Of a stretch of 61,109 nucleotides of DNA, positions 1-10,323 are shown in pieces. Each line of letters opens with the position of its first letter. Position 1 is the first letter of the stretch. The position numbers and the translations under genes are program-made. This DNA comes from Candidatus Anderseniibacteriota bacterium (lineage in GTDB: Bacteria; Patescibacteriota; Andersenbacteria; UBA10190), in contig JAIOOW010000002.1 of the NCBI GenBank assembly GCA_021414205.1, positions 279,062 through 340,170 of the forward strand, read 5' to 3'. The notes below the pieces were generated by a model. It ran no database searches. It worked only from the letters and a program-made list of their open reading frames with translations, and was not told the DNA's origin.

Positions 1-2
1 TG

Positions 3-440
3 ATCCATGTCAAAGTTGACCAGCAAGGAAATTCGCGGATCCACTCTCAAAACCCTGGCGAGAAAAGAGAAAAAATCGCTCTCGCCCCGGCAGAAACGCA
101 GCGCCTTGCTTCGTCAGCAGAAACGCTTGCTCGCAGCATGTTCAAGCGAATCCAAGAAATTTGCGCCGAACATCGCGTCACCGTCACGTTTGTTCGATTC
201 TCATTCGCACGACGCCTCTCGGACAACAAGCTTGTTCCAATCGGCGGCGTGTGCGATCCCGACCTTGCGGGGTTTGAATACAAGACAAACAAGTGCGGAG
301 AAACTCCTCCGCAGACCGTCAGACTCGGTCGAGATGAAATGAAAAGAATTCAAGAAGCGAAAACAGTTCTGCTATGCGACAGAATTCGTGACAAATGGAG
401 AACATTTCAGACGGTACTCACGACAGATTTTTCAACCTAA
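3..440 (+). CDS. hypothetical protein, 5'-truncated by the window edge
   Basis: Frame 3 is open from the window edge (IHVKVDQQGNSRIHSQNPGEKREKIALAPAETQRLASSAETLARSMFKRIQEI...) to the stop at 440, followed by a strong terminator. The track's 138..440 ORF is only its C-terminal part. Confidence 0.65.
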   Translation: MHVKVDQQGNSRIHSQNPGEKREKIALAPAETQRLASSAETLARSMFKRIQEICAEHRVTVTFVRFSFARRLSDNKLVPIGGVCDPDLAGFEYKTNKCGETPPQTVRLGRDEMKRIQEAKTVLLCDRIRDKWRTFQTVLTTDFST

Positions 441-466
441 CTGTCAACGCACCTTCGTAAAAACTC

Positions 467-506
467 AACACCCGGTCGTTCAATTGAACTTCCGGGTGTT
501 TTTCTT
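467..506 (+). terminator. intrinsic terminator
   Basis: AACACCCGG-N16-CCGGGTGTT followed by TTTCTTT. Confidence 0.85.
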
Positions 507-877
507 TATTCCTCCTTCAAGCTCAAGCAAACGGAATTGATACAGTAGCGCTTTCCGCCTTTATCTGAAGGGCCATCATCAAACACATGCCCCAAATGCG
601 CTTTGCAATTTTTACATACTACTTCCGTACGCTTCATACCGTATTCGTCGTCTTCAACGAGTTCTATATGCTCCAAATTTTTCGGCTCCGTAAAGCTTGG
701 CCACCCTGTACCAGAATCAAATTTCGTATCCGACGAAAACAGCTCTTGCCCGCATACAGCGCACATATACGTACCTTTTGTGTGCTCGTCTACATACTTG
801 CCCGTAAACGGCGCTTCTGTCCCCTTTTCCCGGGCTACTTTATATAATTCTGGGTCTAGTTCGTTGTCTTGTTTCAT
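506..877 (-). CDS. msrB: peptide-methionine (R)-S-oxide reductase MsrB
   Basis: CAVCGQELF, GTGWPSF, CKNCKAHLGHVFDDGP and RYCINSVCL motifs. Start placed at the internal Met, 6 nt after TATACT. Confidence 0.95.
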   Translation of the reverse strand: MKQDNELDPELYKVAREKGTEAPFTGKYVDEHTKGTYMCAVCGQELFSSDTKFDSGTGWPSFTEPKNLEHIELVEDDEYGMKRTEVVCKNCKAHLGHVFDDGPSDKGGKRYCINSVCLSLKEE

Positions 878-950
878 GCAATAAGTATACGGCACTATCG
901 GGATCTCACAACTTCATAATTCCCACATCTTTTTCGTATATACTACGAAC

Positions 951-2435
951 ATGAATAAAACATGGTGGAAAAATTGGTACGTCATCGGAGGAATCGTTGT
1001 TGTTATTATCGGAATTATTTGGTGGACCCAATCCAATAAGAGCACTACAACAGTTACTCCGATTACAGCAACGGCAGAGCAAGGAACGTTAGTACAATCT
1101 ATTTCCGGGAGCGGAACATTGTCCGCAAAAATTCAGGCGGACATCTCTTCTGCAACATACGGACGCGTTACAAAAGTATTAGTAAAAAACGGAGATACGG
1201 TAAAAGCGGACCAATCTCTTGTCGAAGTGCAATCACTAGCAACTCCTGAGGCGCTTGCGAAAGGATTAGCATCATACTTATCTGCCCAAGATTCGTATAA
1301 TCAAGCAGTTACAAAATTAACCAGCTTAAATGGGACGCTCGCATCCGCTCAACAATCTCTCCAAGATGCGCAAAAAAATGAGAAGATAACGGCAAGCGCA
1401 CTTACAAGTGCGCAACTTGCATATAGTAAAAGTTCCGTAGATGCGAAATCGACAAACCTTTCTGCGCAGCAATCCGTATACAGTGCGGGCACGGCGCAAG
1501 ACAAGGCTAGCACCGATAACGAACAATCCGCAGCGGATCTACAAGCACAACAAGCACAATTAGGCCTGAAGTCTTCTGCGCTTTCTTCAAAAAAATCCGT
1601 AAACGATGCGCTCAATACACTCCAGCAAGCACAGCGCGATGCAGCATCCATTAAGCTCAAAACCCAATCAGCACAAGATGCATATACTGTTGCACAAGCG
1701 AATTTGAATAATCAAAACACCTCGATTAGTGCGGCGCGCGCAAATTTGAACGCAGCTAAAATTGCATATCAAATTCTCACCAGCCAGCCGATCACAGCTC
1801 CTGTTGGTGGAACGATTGTAAATATGAATCTTATTCCGGGGCAAATTATTGGAGTAGACAATTCGTCATCTTCAACATCATCTACTACCACACCCCCAAC
1901 CCTTTTCTCCGTTATAGACTATAATAGTATGCGTGCGACGATCGCTGTAAGCGAAGTAGATATTTCTTCGGTAAAACTTGGGCAAATTGCAACCACAACA
2001 TTCGACGCTCTACCAGACAAAACATTCACCGGGACAGTTTCTAATGTGAATGCAATCGGAACAACTACGCAAGGAGTAACTACGTACTCTATCGAAATCA
2101 CGCTCGACTCCATAACCCCAGACTTAAAACCAGGCATGACAGCAAATGCATCTATCGTTACGAACAAAAAAGAAAATGTCATACTAATACCAAGTACTGC
2201 GATACAAACAGTCAACGGTCAAAGTGTTGTGCAAGTTATGAAAAACAACACCGCACAATCAGTTAACGTTACGGTAGGCGATAGCAACGATAGCGAAACA
2301 GAAATCGTATCCGGCATTACATCGGGCGACATGGTCGTAACAAATCCTACAACAACTGCAACCACATCTTCCAGTAGCGGGGGCGGGTTTAATTTGTTTG
2401 GCGGAAATGCACGAGGGGCACGAATTGGCGGATAA
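951..2435 (+). CDS. HlyD/MacA-type periplasmic adaptor (efflux RND/ABC adaptor)
   Basis: N-terminal TM, biotinyl-lipoyl-like halves (GRVTKVLVKNGDTVKADQSLVEV; ITAPVGGTIVNMNLIPGQ), long coiled coil. Confidence 0.88.
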   Translation: MNKTWWKNWYVIGGIVVVIIGIIWWTQSNKSTTTVTPITATAEQGTLVQSISGSGTLSAKIQADISSATYGRVTKVLVKNGDTVKADQSLVEVQSLATPEALAKGLASYLSAQDSYNQAVTKLTSLNGTLASAQQSLQDAQKNEKITASALTSAQLAYSKSSVDAKSTNLSAQQSVYSAGTAQDKASTDNEQSAADLQAQQAQLGLKSSALSSKKSVNDALNTLQQAQRDAASIKLKTQSAQDAYTVAQANLNNQNTSISAARANLNAAKIAYQILTSQPITAPVGGTIVNMNLIPGQIIGVDNSSSSTSSTTTPPTLFSVIDYNSMRATIAVSEVDISSVKLGQIATTTFDALPDKTFTGTVSNVNAIGTTTQGVTTYSIEITLDSITPDLKPGMTANASIVTNKKENVILIPSTAIQTVNGQSVVQVMKNNTAQSVNVTVGDSNDSETEIVSGITSGDMVVTNPTTTATTSSSSGGGFNLFGGNARGARIGG

Positions 2436-3130
2436 TGATTACGCTTACCGACATTACGAAGAGCTACAAGATGGGGCCGAATACGTTTCAAGCGTTAAAG
2501 GGCATCACGCTCACTATAGAAGAAGGAGAATTTGTAGCTATTATGGGTCCGTCCGGATCAGGCAAGTCTACACTCATGCATATTATCGGCGCGCTAGATA
2601 TTCCAACAACCGGGAAATATGTTCTCGATGGGGAGCCTGTAGAAAAATTAACTGACGATGAATTAGCAGATATTAGAAATCGCAAAATCGGATTCGTATT
2701 TCAATCGTTCAATCTATTGCCACGCATGAGCATATTAAAAAATGTTGCACTCCCACTTGCATATGCAGATGATCCTGATCGAATAGAAAAAGCGAAAAAA
2801 GTACTTGAGCAGGTAGGCTTAGGTTCAAAGCTTCAAAACAAATCGAATGAGATTTCCGGAGGCCAGGTGCAACGAGTTGCAGTTGCGCGAGCCCTGGTTA
2901 CAAATCCGAGACTGCTGCTTGCAGACGAACCGACGGGAAATTTGGATACAAAAACAGGAGATGAAATTATGCATTTTTTTGCGGAGCTAAATAACAAAGG
3001 GAATACAATCATCATGGTTACCCATGAGCCAGAAATCGCAGCTCATGCCAAGCGTGTTATCACGCTTCGCGACGGATTAATTCATAGCGACGTTCGCCAA
3101 AAACCTCATCACGAACCCTATGGACAATAA
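2435..3130 (+). CDS. ABC transporter ATP-binding protein (MacB/LolD-like)
   Basis: GPSGSGKST Walker [15 protein letters not shown] signature, [12 protein letters not shown] Walker B. Start overlaps the upstream stop (TAATG). Confidence 0.95.
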   Translation: MITLTDITKSYKMGPNTFQALKGITLTIEEGEFVAIMGPSGSGKSTLMHIIGALDIPTTGKYVLDGEPVEKLTDDELADIRNRKIGFVFQSFNLLPRMSILKNVALPLAYADDPDRIEKAKKVLEQVGLGSKLQNKSNEISGGQVQRVAVARALVTNPRLLLADEPTGNLDTKTGDEIMHFFAELNNKGNTIIMVTHEPEIAAHAKRVITLRDGLIHSDVRQKPHHEPYGQ

Positions 3131-4343
3131 AGAGACCCTCATGACTGCATTCGAAGCTCTGCTCGGAAATAAACTCCGCACAGGGCTTGCAATTCTTGGT
3201 ATCGTCATCGGTATCGGCGCCGTTGTTGCGCTTATTACACTCGGCCAAGGGGCAACACAATCCGTACAAAATAGCATCAGCACACTGGGCGCCAATCTCC
3301 TCACCGTGTCACCGGGCGCTGCGTCACAGGGAGGGGGCATTCGAGGATCCGCAGGGTCAGGCACAAGCCTTACGCTTGCAGATGCGCAAGCGATCACGTC
3401 ATCACCGACCGTAACGACCGTAAAAGCAGTAAGCGCAGAAGCATCGCGTAATTATCAAGTCACATATAAAAAAGAAAACACTAACTCAAGCGTCACTGGG
3501 GCGTTTGCCACTTACCTTTCCGTACACGATGACACCCTCGCCCAAGGAACATTTTTTACCGAAAAAGACATGAATAGTCTTGCGAAAAAAGCTGTTCTGG
3601 GAGCAACTGTCGCAACAGACCTCTTTGGTACCGCAAACCCTATCGGACAAACAGTTCAAATTAATCATATTCCTTTTAAAGTTGTGGGCGTACTTACGTC
3701 AAAAGGTGGTACCGGATTTTTCAGCCAAGACGACATAATCCTCGCCCCTCTTTTAACAGTACAAAAATTACTACTAGGCTCTTCAAATATACAAAGTATT
3801 TCCGTGCAAGCTACGAGCTCGGATGTTATGACGACGGCGTCCGAACAAATCACCACGCTCCTGCTTAATCGCCACCACATTAAAGACCCTGCAAAAGCAG
3901 ATTTCAACATTCGATCACAAGCAGACATCTTAAGTACTGCAACATCTGCCACAAGCACACTTACCGGCTTATTAGCTGGCATCGCAGCTATATCCCTATT
4001 AGTTGGAGGTATTGGGATTATGAATATCATGTTGGTTACCATCACTGAAAGAACTCGTGAAATTGGAATCCGTAAAGCAATCGGCGCAAAGAAAAAAGAT
4101 ATCCTTACCCAGTTTTTATTTGAATCTATCGTACTTACTCTTACGGGCGGCATACTAGGAATTTTGTTTGGATTCGCACTTTCGTTTCTTGGAAGCAAAC
4201 TCTTGAGTATTCCATTCACCATTACATTCTTTGCCCCATTTATCGCATTTACCGTATCTTCCGCGATCGGCATCATCTTCGGATACTATCCTGCGCGTAA
4301 AGCTGCAACTATGCAGCCGATTCAAGCATTGCGCTATGAATAA
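3120..4343 (+). CDS. ABC transporter permease (MacB/FtsX-like)
   Basis: MacB-type periplasmic core plus FtsX-like [34 protein letters not shown]. Confidence 0.93.
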   Translation: MDNKETLMTAFEALLGNKLRTGLAILGIVIGIGAVVALITLGQGATQSVQNSISTLGANLLTVSPGAASQGGGIRGSAGSGTSLTLADAQAITSSPTVTTVKAVSAEASRNYQVTYKKENTNSSVTGAFATYLSVHDDTLAQGTFFTEKDMNSLAKKAVLGATVATDLFGTANPIGQTVQINHIPFKVVGVLTSKGGTGFFSQDDIILAPLLTVQKLLLGSSNIQSISVQATSSDVMTTASEQITTLLLNRHHIKDPAKADFNIRSQADILSTATSATSTLTGLLAGIAAISLLVGGIGIMNIMLVTITERTREIGIRKAIGAKKKDILTQFLFESIVLTLTGGILGILFGFALSFLGSKLLSIPFTITFFAPFIAFTVSSAIGIIFGYYPARKAATMQPIQALRYE

Positions 4344-4373
4344 TACATTTCACCGAGAGGAGGTGTACAAACT

Positions 4374-4811
4374 ATGAACACAAAAGCCACTATTATAATT
4401 GCCGTAGTTTTAGCACTTATCGTTGGATTCGGAGGTGGATATTATGTCCGCGGAGCCATGCGCCCACAAGGAGTATCGCGTAATGCAATATTTACTCCAG
4501 GCCAAGGCGGGGCAACAGGAACCCGATTTGGAGGGGCAAACGCTCAAGGGCGACCAGTAGAAGGAACTATTGATTCCATCACATCCGACCATATGACAGT
4601 GAAATCTCCAGATGGGTCTACCCACGCCGTACTCATCGACAATACTACGCAGTACAAGAAAACAACTGATGCAACCCAAGCAGATTTTACGCAAGGAACA
4701 TCTGTTATGGTGATCGGAAAACAAAATCCCGATGGCAGCATCACTGCAAGCAGCATTCAAACAGCTCCGCAGCGTCCCGCATCCCAATCCCCAGCACCAG
4801 CAGCACAGTAA
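4374..4811 (+). CDS. secreted/anchored small protein, DUF5666-like
   Basis: N-terminal TM; EGTIDSITSDHMTVKSPDGSTHAVLIDNTTQYKK repeat-like core; GAGG upstream of ATG. Confidence 0.6.
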   Translation: MNTKATIIIAVVLALIVGFGGGYYVRGAMRPQGVSRNAIFTPGQGGATGTRFGGANAQGRPVEGTIDSITSDHMTVKSPDGSTHAVLIDNTTQYKKTTDATQADFTQGTSVMVIGKQNPDGSITASSIQTAPQRPASQSPAPAAQ

Positions 4812-4825
4812 ACAAACACACGCAT

Positions 4826-4856
4826 AATAAATCCTCCACACGGAGGATTTATTATT
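4826..4856 (+). terminator. intrinsic terminator of the macAB-like operon
   Basis: AATAAATCCTCC-acac-GGAGGATTTATT. Confidence 0.75.
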
Positions 4857-4899
4857 TATTCATGAACGAAATGCCAGCACATTGCACCTTAGATGTAAT

Positions 4900-5391
4900 T
4901 TACCTATTATAGATAGTCCATTGCCAAATCCTCCAAATAATAGGAAAAATATGAAGATACTTTTTGTACATTTTCCCAGTACCATCAATGGCCCACAAAT
5001 AATAAACATTCTTCAACATATCGATATCCTGCCTAACAATAAAGTTAGTACTAGGATTTTCTTCTGTTAAAACAATATTCCGATCATTTGTAAAACTTGC
5101 AGCAAAAATAACATGCTTCCCATCTTTATTGCCCAAAACCCGATATCCACCTTTCTCAATTCTCAAAGATCTTCTGCCACGATTCGTTACTGTAACAGAA
5201 AGATACTTTTGATTCGGATCGTAAGATGGATGATTAATTACATTCATGTTTTCTTGATAGCTAATCGTAACCTTCGGACGATCTCGGAATATATTATATG
5301 CATTCGTTGCAAATGCTATAGAGGCAATAATGGCTCCATACCAAGCCACAGCGTCAGCGGTAATAGTTACTGAAAAGGGACTTCCTAGCAT
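4900..5391 (-). CDS. hypothetical membrane protein
   Basis: 163-aa ORF, N-terminal TM then soluble beta-rich domain. Confidence 0.6.
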   Translation of the reverse strand: MLGSPFSVTITADAVAWYGAIIASIAFATNAYNIFRDRPKVTISYQENMNVINHPSYDPNQKYLSVTVTNRGRRSLRIEKGGYRVLGNKDGKHVIFAASFTNDRNIVLTEENPSTNFIVRQDIDMLKNVYYLWAIDGTGKMYKKYLHIFPIIWRIWQWTIYNR

Positions 5392-5396
5392 ATCAA

Positions 5397-5873
5397 TTAT
5401 TTCACATCTTCATACAACTCATCTAATCCATAAAAATAGTCGCTATCGTCTATTCTAATTTTTCGAAGGTAATCTTGAATTTCCGGATTTTCGTGAGCAA
5501 GAATTATGCCATACGAGAATTCGCCATATAATAAATCTGGAGATATAAGATCACGATCGTATATTTCACTTAATCGATTATAAACTGCAAGGAATATATC
5601 GAAATCATCCTCAGTAAAACTTCCTCCATTTTTTTTCAGGAGCGGATTCTTTCTCTCAATCGCAACAGCAATTTGAAAGTTAGTACCCGTTCTAAGTTCT
5701 TGATCGATGTTTTGAATATACTTAAAGCCTATATCCGCTTGATTATTATGAAAGTCCTCAACTTGAAGATGAATAATAAAAAAGCTAATTATAACCGCGA
5801 TGGTTTGTAGTATAAGTAAAAAATCTCTTAAGATTCCTCTTTCCTTCCAAGCAACTTTTAGAAAGTTTCTCAC
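5397..5873 (-). CDS. hypothetical membrane protein (GTG start)
   Basis: 158-aa ORF with one TM; TATAAA 5 nt before GTG. Confidence 0.6.
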   Translation of the reverse strand: MRNFLKVAWKERGILRDFLLILQTIAVIISFFIIHLQVEDFHNNQADIGFKYIQNIDQELRTGTNFQIAVAIERKNPLLKKNGGSFTEDDFDIFLAVYNRLSEIYDRDLISPDLLYGEFSYGIILAHENPEIQDYLRKIRIDDSDYFYGLDELYEDVK

Positions 5874-5879
5874 AAGATT

Positions 5880-6305
5880 TTATAGCCACTCTGCCACACC
5901 CCCATGATGAGAGCAGGTCCCGTTTCGATGCGCACTAAAACTATAAGACCCATCGCGACATTGCGCGGAAGCACCAACGGGCACAGTTTCACTGTAAGCT
6001 GGCGAATGAACTTCGTTACCAGAACTATTTACATAATAATTACTGTTGCTTAATGGCGCATGAGTAGTTGGTTTCGGCGTTACTGGAACAGGAGTTACCG
6101 TCGCACGTACAATAGCAGTAGGCGAAGCAGTCGGACTAATACTTACTTCGGGACTAGCAATCTGATGCGCAAATGATTGAGTAGCCTGTATCGTTGGCAC
6201 GGCAACGGTTTGGACATTTTTAGTATTTGCGCTTTGATGCGACAAAATACCAATACCCAAAACTATGCCGGTAATCCCAAGTAAAATCTTACGAATACTC
6301 TTCAT
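5880..6305 (-). CDS. DUF3761-like secreted protein
   Basis: C-terminal YVNSSGNEVHSPAYSE...CRDGSYSFSAHRNGTCSHHGGVAEWL typical of DUF3761. Confidence 0.8.
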   Translation of the reverse strand: MKSIRKILLGITGIVLGIGILSHQSANTKNVQTVAVPTIQATQSFAHQIASPEVSISPTASPTAIVRATVTPVPVTPKPTTHAPLSNSNYYVNSSGNEVHSPAYSETVPVGASAQCRDGSYSFSAHRNGTCSHHGGVAEWL

Positions 6306-6546
6306 AAGAAAAGTATGGCACCAACGCTTTAATAGTACAAAACCAGAACGTCAAAATATTGTGGCAAAATCTCCATAAAAATTATAAACGATTCCTCATC
6401 ACCAACCTCGCTATTATAACGCAGTCCAAATAGAACAAGTCCTAATCTCGGGAATTTTGCAATTCCAAATGTCCTTTTACCATTTTCAGAAACTATTCGA
6501 CCAACTACCCCCAATATTCCTCACTAGTTACAAATACATAAAATTA

Positions 6547-6723
6547 TTAAGTATAAAATACTGCGGAAGTATAAGTGCTAGCCATAGAATATATAAAAAA
6601 TCTATCTTCTTTCTGATAAATTCCGGGCTTAGAAAGATGCTTCAAGGATTCTTCGACGACAATTTCATTATTCTTTTGAAACACAGAATCGATAAAAATC
6701 TCTGGAATTGCATCTATGGCCAT
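6547..6723 (-). CDS. possible 58-aa small protein (below the track's length cutoff)
   Basis: ATG...MAIDAIPEIFIDSVFQKNNEIVVEESLKHLSKPGIYQKEDRFFIYSMASTYTSAVFYT*; overlaps the end of 6714..7007. Confidence 0.35.
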   Translation of the reverse strand: MAIDAIPEIFIDSVFQKNNEIVVEESLKHLSKPGIYQKEDRFFIYSMASTYTSAVFYT

Positions 6724-7007
6724 AAGATTTCTATATCAAAACCTCTCTTATTTAATCGCGCCACATGCTCCTTAATTGCATCTATTATATCCTTTTCCTG
6801 CCTTTGAATTACAACCGTGAACCCATTCTTAGTATCGAGAATATTAACAAGTGCACCGACTGCATCGCATGCGACTAATTCTGGTTCATACGGAATAGGA
6901 CAAACAACATCAAGCCGATACCTCCCTTTATCGATAATGGTGACTGAAGAATCATACAAACCTATTTTTATTGGAATAGTTGCTTCCATCTTATTTCTTC
7001 GTACCAT
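6714..7007 (-). CDS. hypothetical protein
   Basis: 97-aa ORF overlapping the upstream gene's end. Confidence 0.55.
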   Translation of the reverse strand: MVRRNKMEATIPIKIGLYDSSVTIIDKGRYRLDVVCPIPYEPELVACDAVGALVNILDTKNGFTVVIQRQEKDIIDAIKEHVARLNKRGFDIEILWP

Positions 7008-7614
7008 ATTGCTTTACCATCGCACCAGCAACACGCGCTCGCGTTAAAAGAGTAGTATCTTTTTCTATTTTATTCTGCCAGAATTTGCGAATATCGTTCG
7101 TTATTGACTTTCCTGTTATGCAACGATATACGTCATCAATATGCATCTTGAGACTCACTTTTGACTCTACCGGGCTCGGTAACTGACATAGATGAATATC
7201 TTTACCGTTATAGATATGAAGAAGGCCCCCAGAAACCATAACTACCCCTTTACCGCGACCATCCGTTTTTACCGTCGGCCATAAATTGATCTTTTTAATC
7301 GGTTTCGGCTTCACGGTCGGGATTGGCGTAGGGGTAGCAAACAAACTTGCATAATCAAAGAGATAACTCGATGAGCTACTCGGACTAAGCTTTGTGCCTT
7401 CCTTTCCTGTATAGGGATTAACATTCCCATAGGTAGAGTAGTTATTAGAGAAAATACCATCAGGATTGCTACGATAATGTGGCGCTACATAAGTACCATT
7501 ACTTCGAAAATACCCCCTTACATGCACAGCCGCATTAGTTGGTAATGCTTGAGCAAATAAAAGAATCCCACTGAACAACAAGCTTATTAAGATCTTTTTA
7601 AAATTTATATACAT
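6991..7614 (-). CDS. secreted hypothetical protein
   Basis: Signal peptide, low-complexity linker, C-terminal domain; TAGATT 6 nt before ATG. Confidence 0.65.
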   Translation of the reverse strand: MYINFKKILISLLFSGILLFAQALPTNAAVHVRGYFRSNGTYVAPHYRSNPDGIFSNNYSTYGNVNPYTGKEGTKLSPSSSSSYLFDYASLFATPTPIPTVKPKPIKKINLWPTVKTDGRGKGVVMVSGGLLHIYNGKDIHLCQLPSPVESKVSLKMHIDDVYRCITGKSITNDIRKFWQNKIEKDTTLLTRARVAGAMVKQYGTKK

Positions 7615-7746
7615 ATAATCAATCTAGCACACGGACAAGGAAGCGCCAGAATCGTTGACAACCCCACCCCACAGGCCTACGCTTGCAGTGCGAGCTAGTA
7701 CAGACTATCTGAAACACGTTCCTGTCCTTTTCCAAAGGAGAACATA

Positions 7747-8427
7747 ATGTACAACGCTATTGGTATCGATGCCGACATTGGCTGCAATTGCGGAACGGGC
7801 ATGCCCATTATCGCAGAAAAGGACACTGGTAAATGGTGCTGGTGGCACGGAGAAAGAAAGACGCAAACATGGTTCCTGAAATCTCAGCTGAGCCATGAGG
7901 CCACGAAACACAACCTTCACTTCTTGCAAGAGCCTATCCCTTTCGAGCTGCAAGCATCAAAAAGAGCGCTATTTGCATCTACAGACTTCCTCGATTTTAA
8001 CCATGCCGTCCTCCCCGTATTTTTTAACGGATCGCGATGTAAGTGGGGGTGCCTCGCATCTCAACAACCTCCGATAATCGTGACATACGCTTCATGGAAA
8101 GCTGCAACCCGATGGCTTGATGACTTGGCACGCATGACCGTGCATACCATCGATCGTCGCCTCCAACATCCCTGGGGCGTCGCTCATGAAAACGACACGC
8201 TTCGGAACATGGCAGACATCGCCCTACGAATCGCAGAAGATACGAGCATTAAGCTGAACCTTCACGTTCGTATCTGCGCAGGCATGATGGAAAATACAGA
8301 AATCAATCAATATTTTTGCGACCATGTTGAAGGGGCATTCTGGAATATTGATTCCTGGGAATTCGAGAAGATGATGTATGCCTACATACAAAATATTCAG
8401 AACCAAGCACATTTCTTCCAACAATAG
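7747..8427 (+). CDS. hypothetical protein (SD-led orphan)
   Basis: AAAGGAG SD; TTGACA at 7655; private terminator downstream. Confidence 0.7.
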   Translation: MYNAIGIDADIGCNCGTGMPIIAEKDTGKWCWWHGERKTQTWFLKSQLSHEATKHNLHFLQEPIPFELQASKRALFASTDFLDFNHAVLPVFFNGSRCKWGCLASQQPPIIVTYASWKAATRWLDDLARMTVHTIDRRLQHPWGVAHENDTLRNMADIALRIAEDTSIKLNLHVRICAGMMENTEINQYFCDHVEGAFWNIDSWEFEKMMYAYIQNIQNQAHFFQQ

Positions 8428-8445
8428 CGGCTAAAAACCCCGCCA

Positions 8446-8472
8446 CCCCGCGCACATGCTCGGGGCTTTTTT
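8446..8472 (+). terminator. intrinsic terminator, family copy 1
   Basis: CCCCG CGCACATGCT CGGGG CTTTTTT. Confidence 0.85.
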
Positions 8473-8547
8473 GTTGACAAAAAGCGATTAAAAGCCTAAC
8501 GTAGATATGCGTTTGATCGTTTCATCCCCCATTGAGGAGGCAGGAAG

Positions 8548-8910
8548 ATGCTGTACATCGTCCGGATTACCCAACCAATCAGCATGGAAATTCACGGGGC
8601 TCTTATGGTCGCCACGTACAGAATGTTGTCGAACATGGATCGGCGTCGAAGAATTTACTCTTCAACGTGCGAAGGCTGGGTTCAAACGAACCGCCGCGAA
8701 ATCGCCATCAGCAGCCTTCGAGGCGTTGCGTGCGAAGCAAAATTCGACTGCGACCTATACGAAGAACCGGTTACTGCAAAATTCATGATGCCATACGCCG
8801 GAATCGCCCAGCTCGAGCAAGCAAAATCTCTCGGACGGATCAGTTCGATCTTCGGCGTGCAGGAAGGAATCCCGAATCCGATCCGCGACTTGCTTCGCCG
8901 AGCTGCATAA
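8548..8910 (+). CDS. hypothetical protein (SD-led orphan)
   Basis: GAGGAGG SD before ATG; private terminator identical to the previous one. Confidence 0.65.
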   Translation: MLYIVRITQPISMEIHGALMVATYRMLSNMDRRRRIYSSTCEGWVQTNRREIAISSLRGVACEAKFDCDLYEEPVTAKFMMPYAGIAQLEQAKSLGRISSIFGVQEGIPNPIRDLLRRAA

Positions 8911-8943
8911 ACACCTCACGATCCTCCGCCCCTTGTCCTTTAC

Positions 8944-8973
8944 CCCCGCGCACATGCTCGGGGCTTTTTTATT
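8944..8973 (+). terminator. intrinsic terminator, family copy 2
   Basis: CCCCG CGCACATGCT CGGGG CTTTTTTATTTCA, identical over ~26 nt to 8446. Confidence 0.85.
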
Positions 8974-9055
8974 TCAAAATATTTTGGCAAAAAAAATCCT
9001 GCCTGGCATACCGCACAAGCAGGAAAATAGATTTTCAGAAAAGTTGCAAGCTTGT

Positions 9056-9490
9056 TCAAAATACTTGCCCCTCCGCAATCATCTGATGCTCAGGAGGGTT
9101 CCCCACTCGATGCAGATTAATCACGCCATCCTGAGAACGAACCACTTTAAGTCCTTCGAGCAATACACTCAGCCGAAGCAACGTACCATCGTCTTGCAGA
9201 ATCACCACTCGCAAAAGCGGACTTGCTTCGAGACGCGAAACATCAAGTTCCACTGTCTCAATTCTTCCCGCAGGCAAAAATCGAAACATCACCGCAAGCC
9301 CTTGCACTTGCTCGACGTTCACAACCGAATCCGGCGCATCTTGAAGCAGTATTTTTGGAACATGGCGCTGCGATACCGCTTGCTGAATTCGAAGATGCCG
9401 CTTCCACTGATACTCAACACAGAACAAGAAAATAACGGTACTTATCACCAATACCTGCCTCGGCGAGATAGACCAAAAAATCCTTCTCAT
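9056..9490 (-). CDS. hypothetical membrane-anchored protein
   Basis: N-terminal TM, purine-rich SD (GAGGGGGAG) before ATG, downstream hairpin plus T-tract (CCTGC...GCAGGATTTTTTTT). Confidence 0.6.
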   Translation of the reverse strand: MRRIFWSISPRQVLVISTVIFLFCVEYQWKRHLRIQQAVSQRHVPKILLQDAPDSVVNVEQVQGLAVMFRFLPAGRIETVELDVSRLEASPLLRVVILQDDGTLLRLSVLLEGLKVVRSQDGVINLHRVGNPPEHQMIAEGQVF

Positions 9491-9600
9491 GGCTCCCCCT
9501 CTCTTGAAAAACTCGCGACTTGGTAAAGAGCGTATAGGCTCCTATGAACAGTATTCTCCTTTTTTGCTTATTTGCAATGCATACCCCCAACTGAAGATTT

Positions 9601-10314
9601 TTAGATCGCCATGAGCACTTCTATCACAAGAAATTCTGTCTGTGTGAGCGCTGTTATAGATACCGCATCCACATCCCACACTCCATATCCGTCACGCGCA
9701 GCAAGCACCTGGTCACCCACTTGGATGCTACCGCTGATCACAAATATATACGCGCCATTTTCCGTTGCATGCAATGCATACGGTGTCGATTGCCCAACAT
9801 CAAAGTTCCCGAGATGCAACCACGCATTCTGATGAATCCATAATCCTTTGCCGTTTTGATCTGGTGAAATAATTTGCTGCAGCTTGTTGTGTCGATCTTC
9901 TACTTGCAATGCTTGTTGATCATATCTTGGTGCAACATTTTCTTGGTTCGGCAGAATCCAAATCTGCAATAGTTTCACTGGCGCATCTGCACTGTTATTA
10001 AACTCGCTATGCTCAACACCCATTCCTGCACTCATCACCTGCACCTCTCCTGCATGAATAACTTCTTTTGTTCCCATGCTGTCCGCATGCGCAAGCTCGC
10101 CCTCTAATGGAATCGTAATAATTTCCATATTGTCGTGAGGATGAGTTCCAAACCCTTTACCGCCCGCAATCGTATCGTCGTTTAATACGCGAAGCGCCCC
10201 AAACCCCATTCTTCGCTGGTCAAAATAGTTCGCAAAACTAAAAGAATGAAATGTAGAAAGCCATCCGTGCTCTGCATAACCCCTGGTATCTGCTTTGTGA
10301 AGTGTTGTTTGCAT
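9601..10314 (-). CDS. pirin family protein (YhhW-like cupin)
   Basis: RGYAEHGWLSTFHSFSFANYFDQRRMGFGALRVLNDD...GFGTHPHDNMEIITIPLEGELAHADSMG. Confidence 0.93.
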   Translation of the reverse strand: MQTTLHKADTRGYAEHGWLSTFHSFSFANYFDQRRMGFGALRVLNDDTIAGGKGFGTHPHDNMEIITIPLEGELAHADSMGTKEVIHAGEVQVMSAGMGVEHSEFNNSADAPVKLLQIWILPNQENVAPRYDQQALQVEDRHNKLQQIISPDQNGKGLWIHQNAWLHLGNFDVGQSTPYALHATENGAYIFVISGSIQVGDQVLAARDGYGVWDVDAVSITALTQTEFLVIEVLMAI

Positions 10315-10323
10315 GTCGTACAA

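Noticed and set aside
7-342. 111-aa plus-strand ORF
   Set aside because: Low-complexity out-of-frame reading of the truncated frame-3 gene (3..440).
3665-4276. 203-aa minus-strand ORF inside the macB-like permease
   Set aside because: Antisense artefact of a clear FtsX/MacB reading frame. Many similar antisense ORFs in the track were discarded for the same reason.
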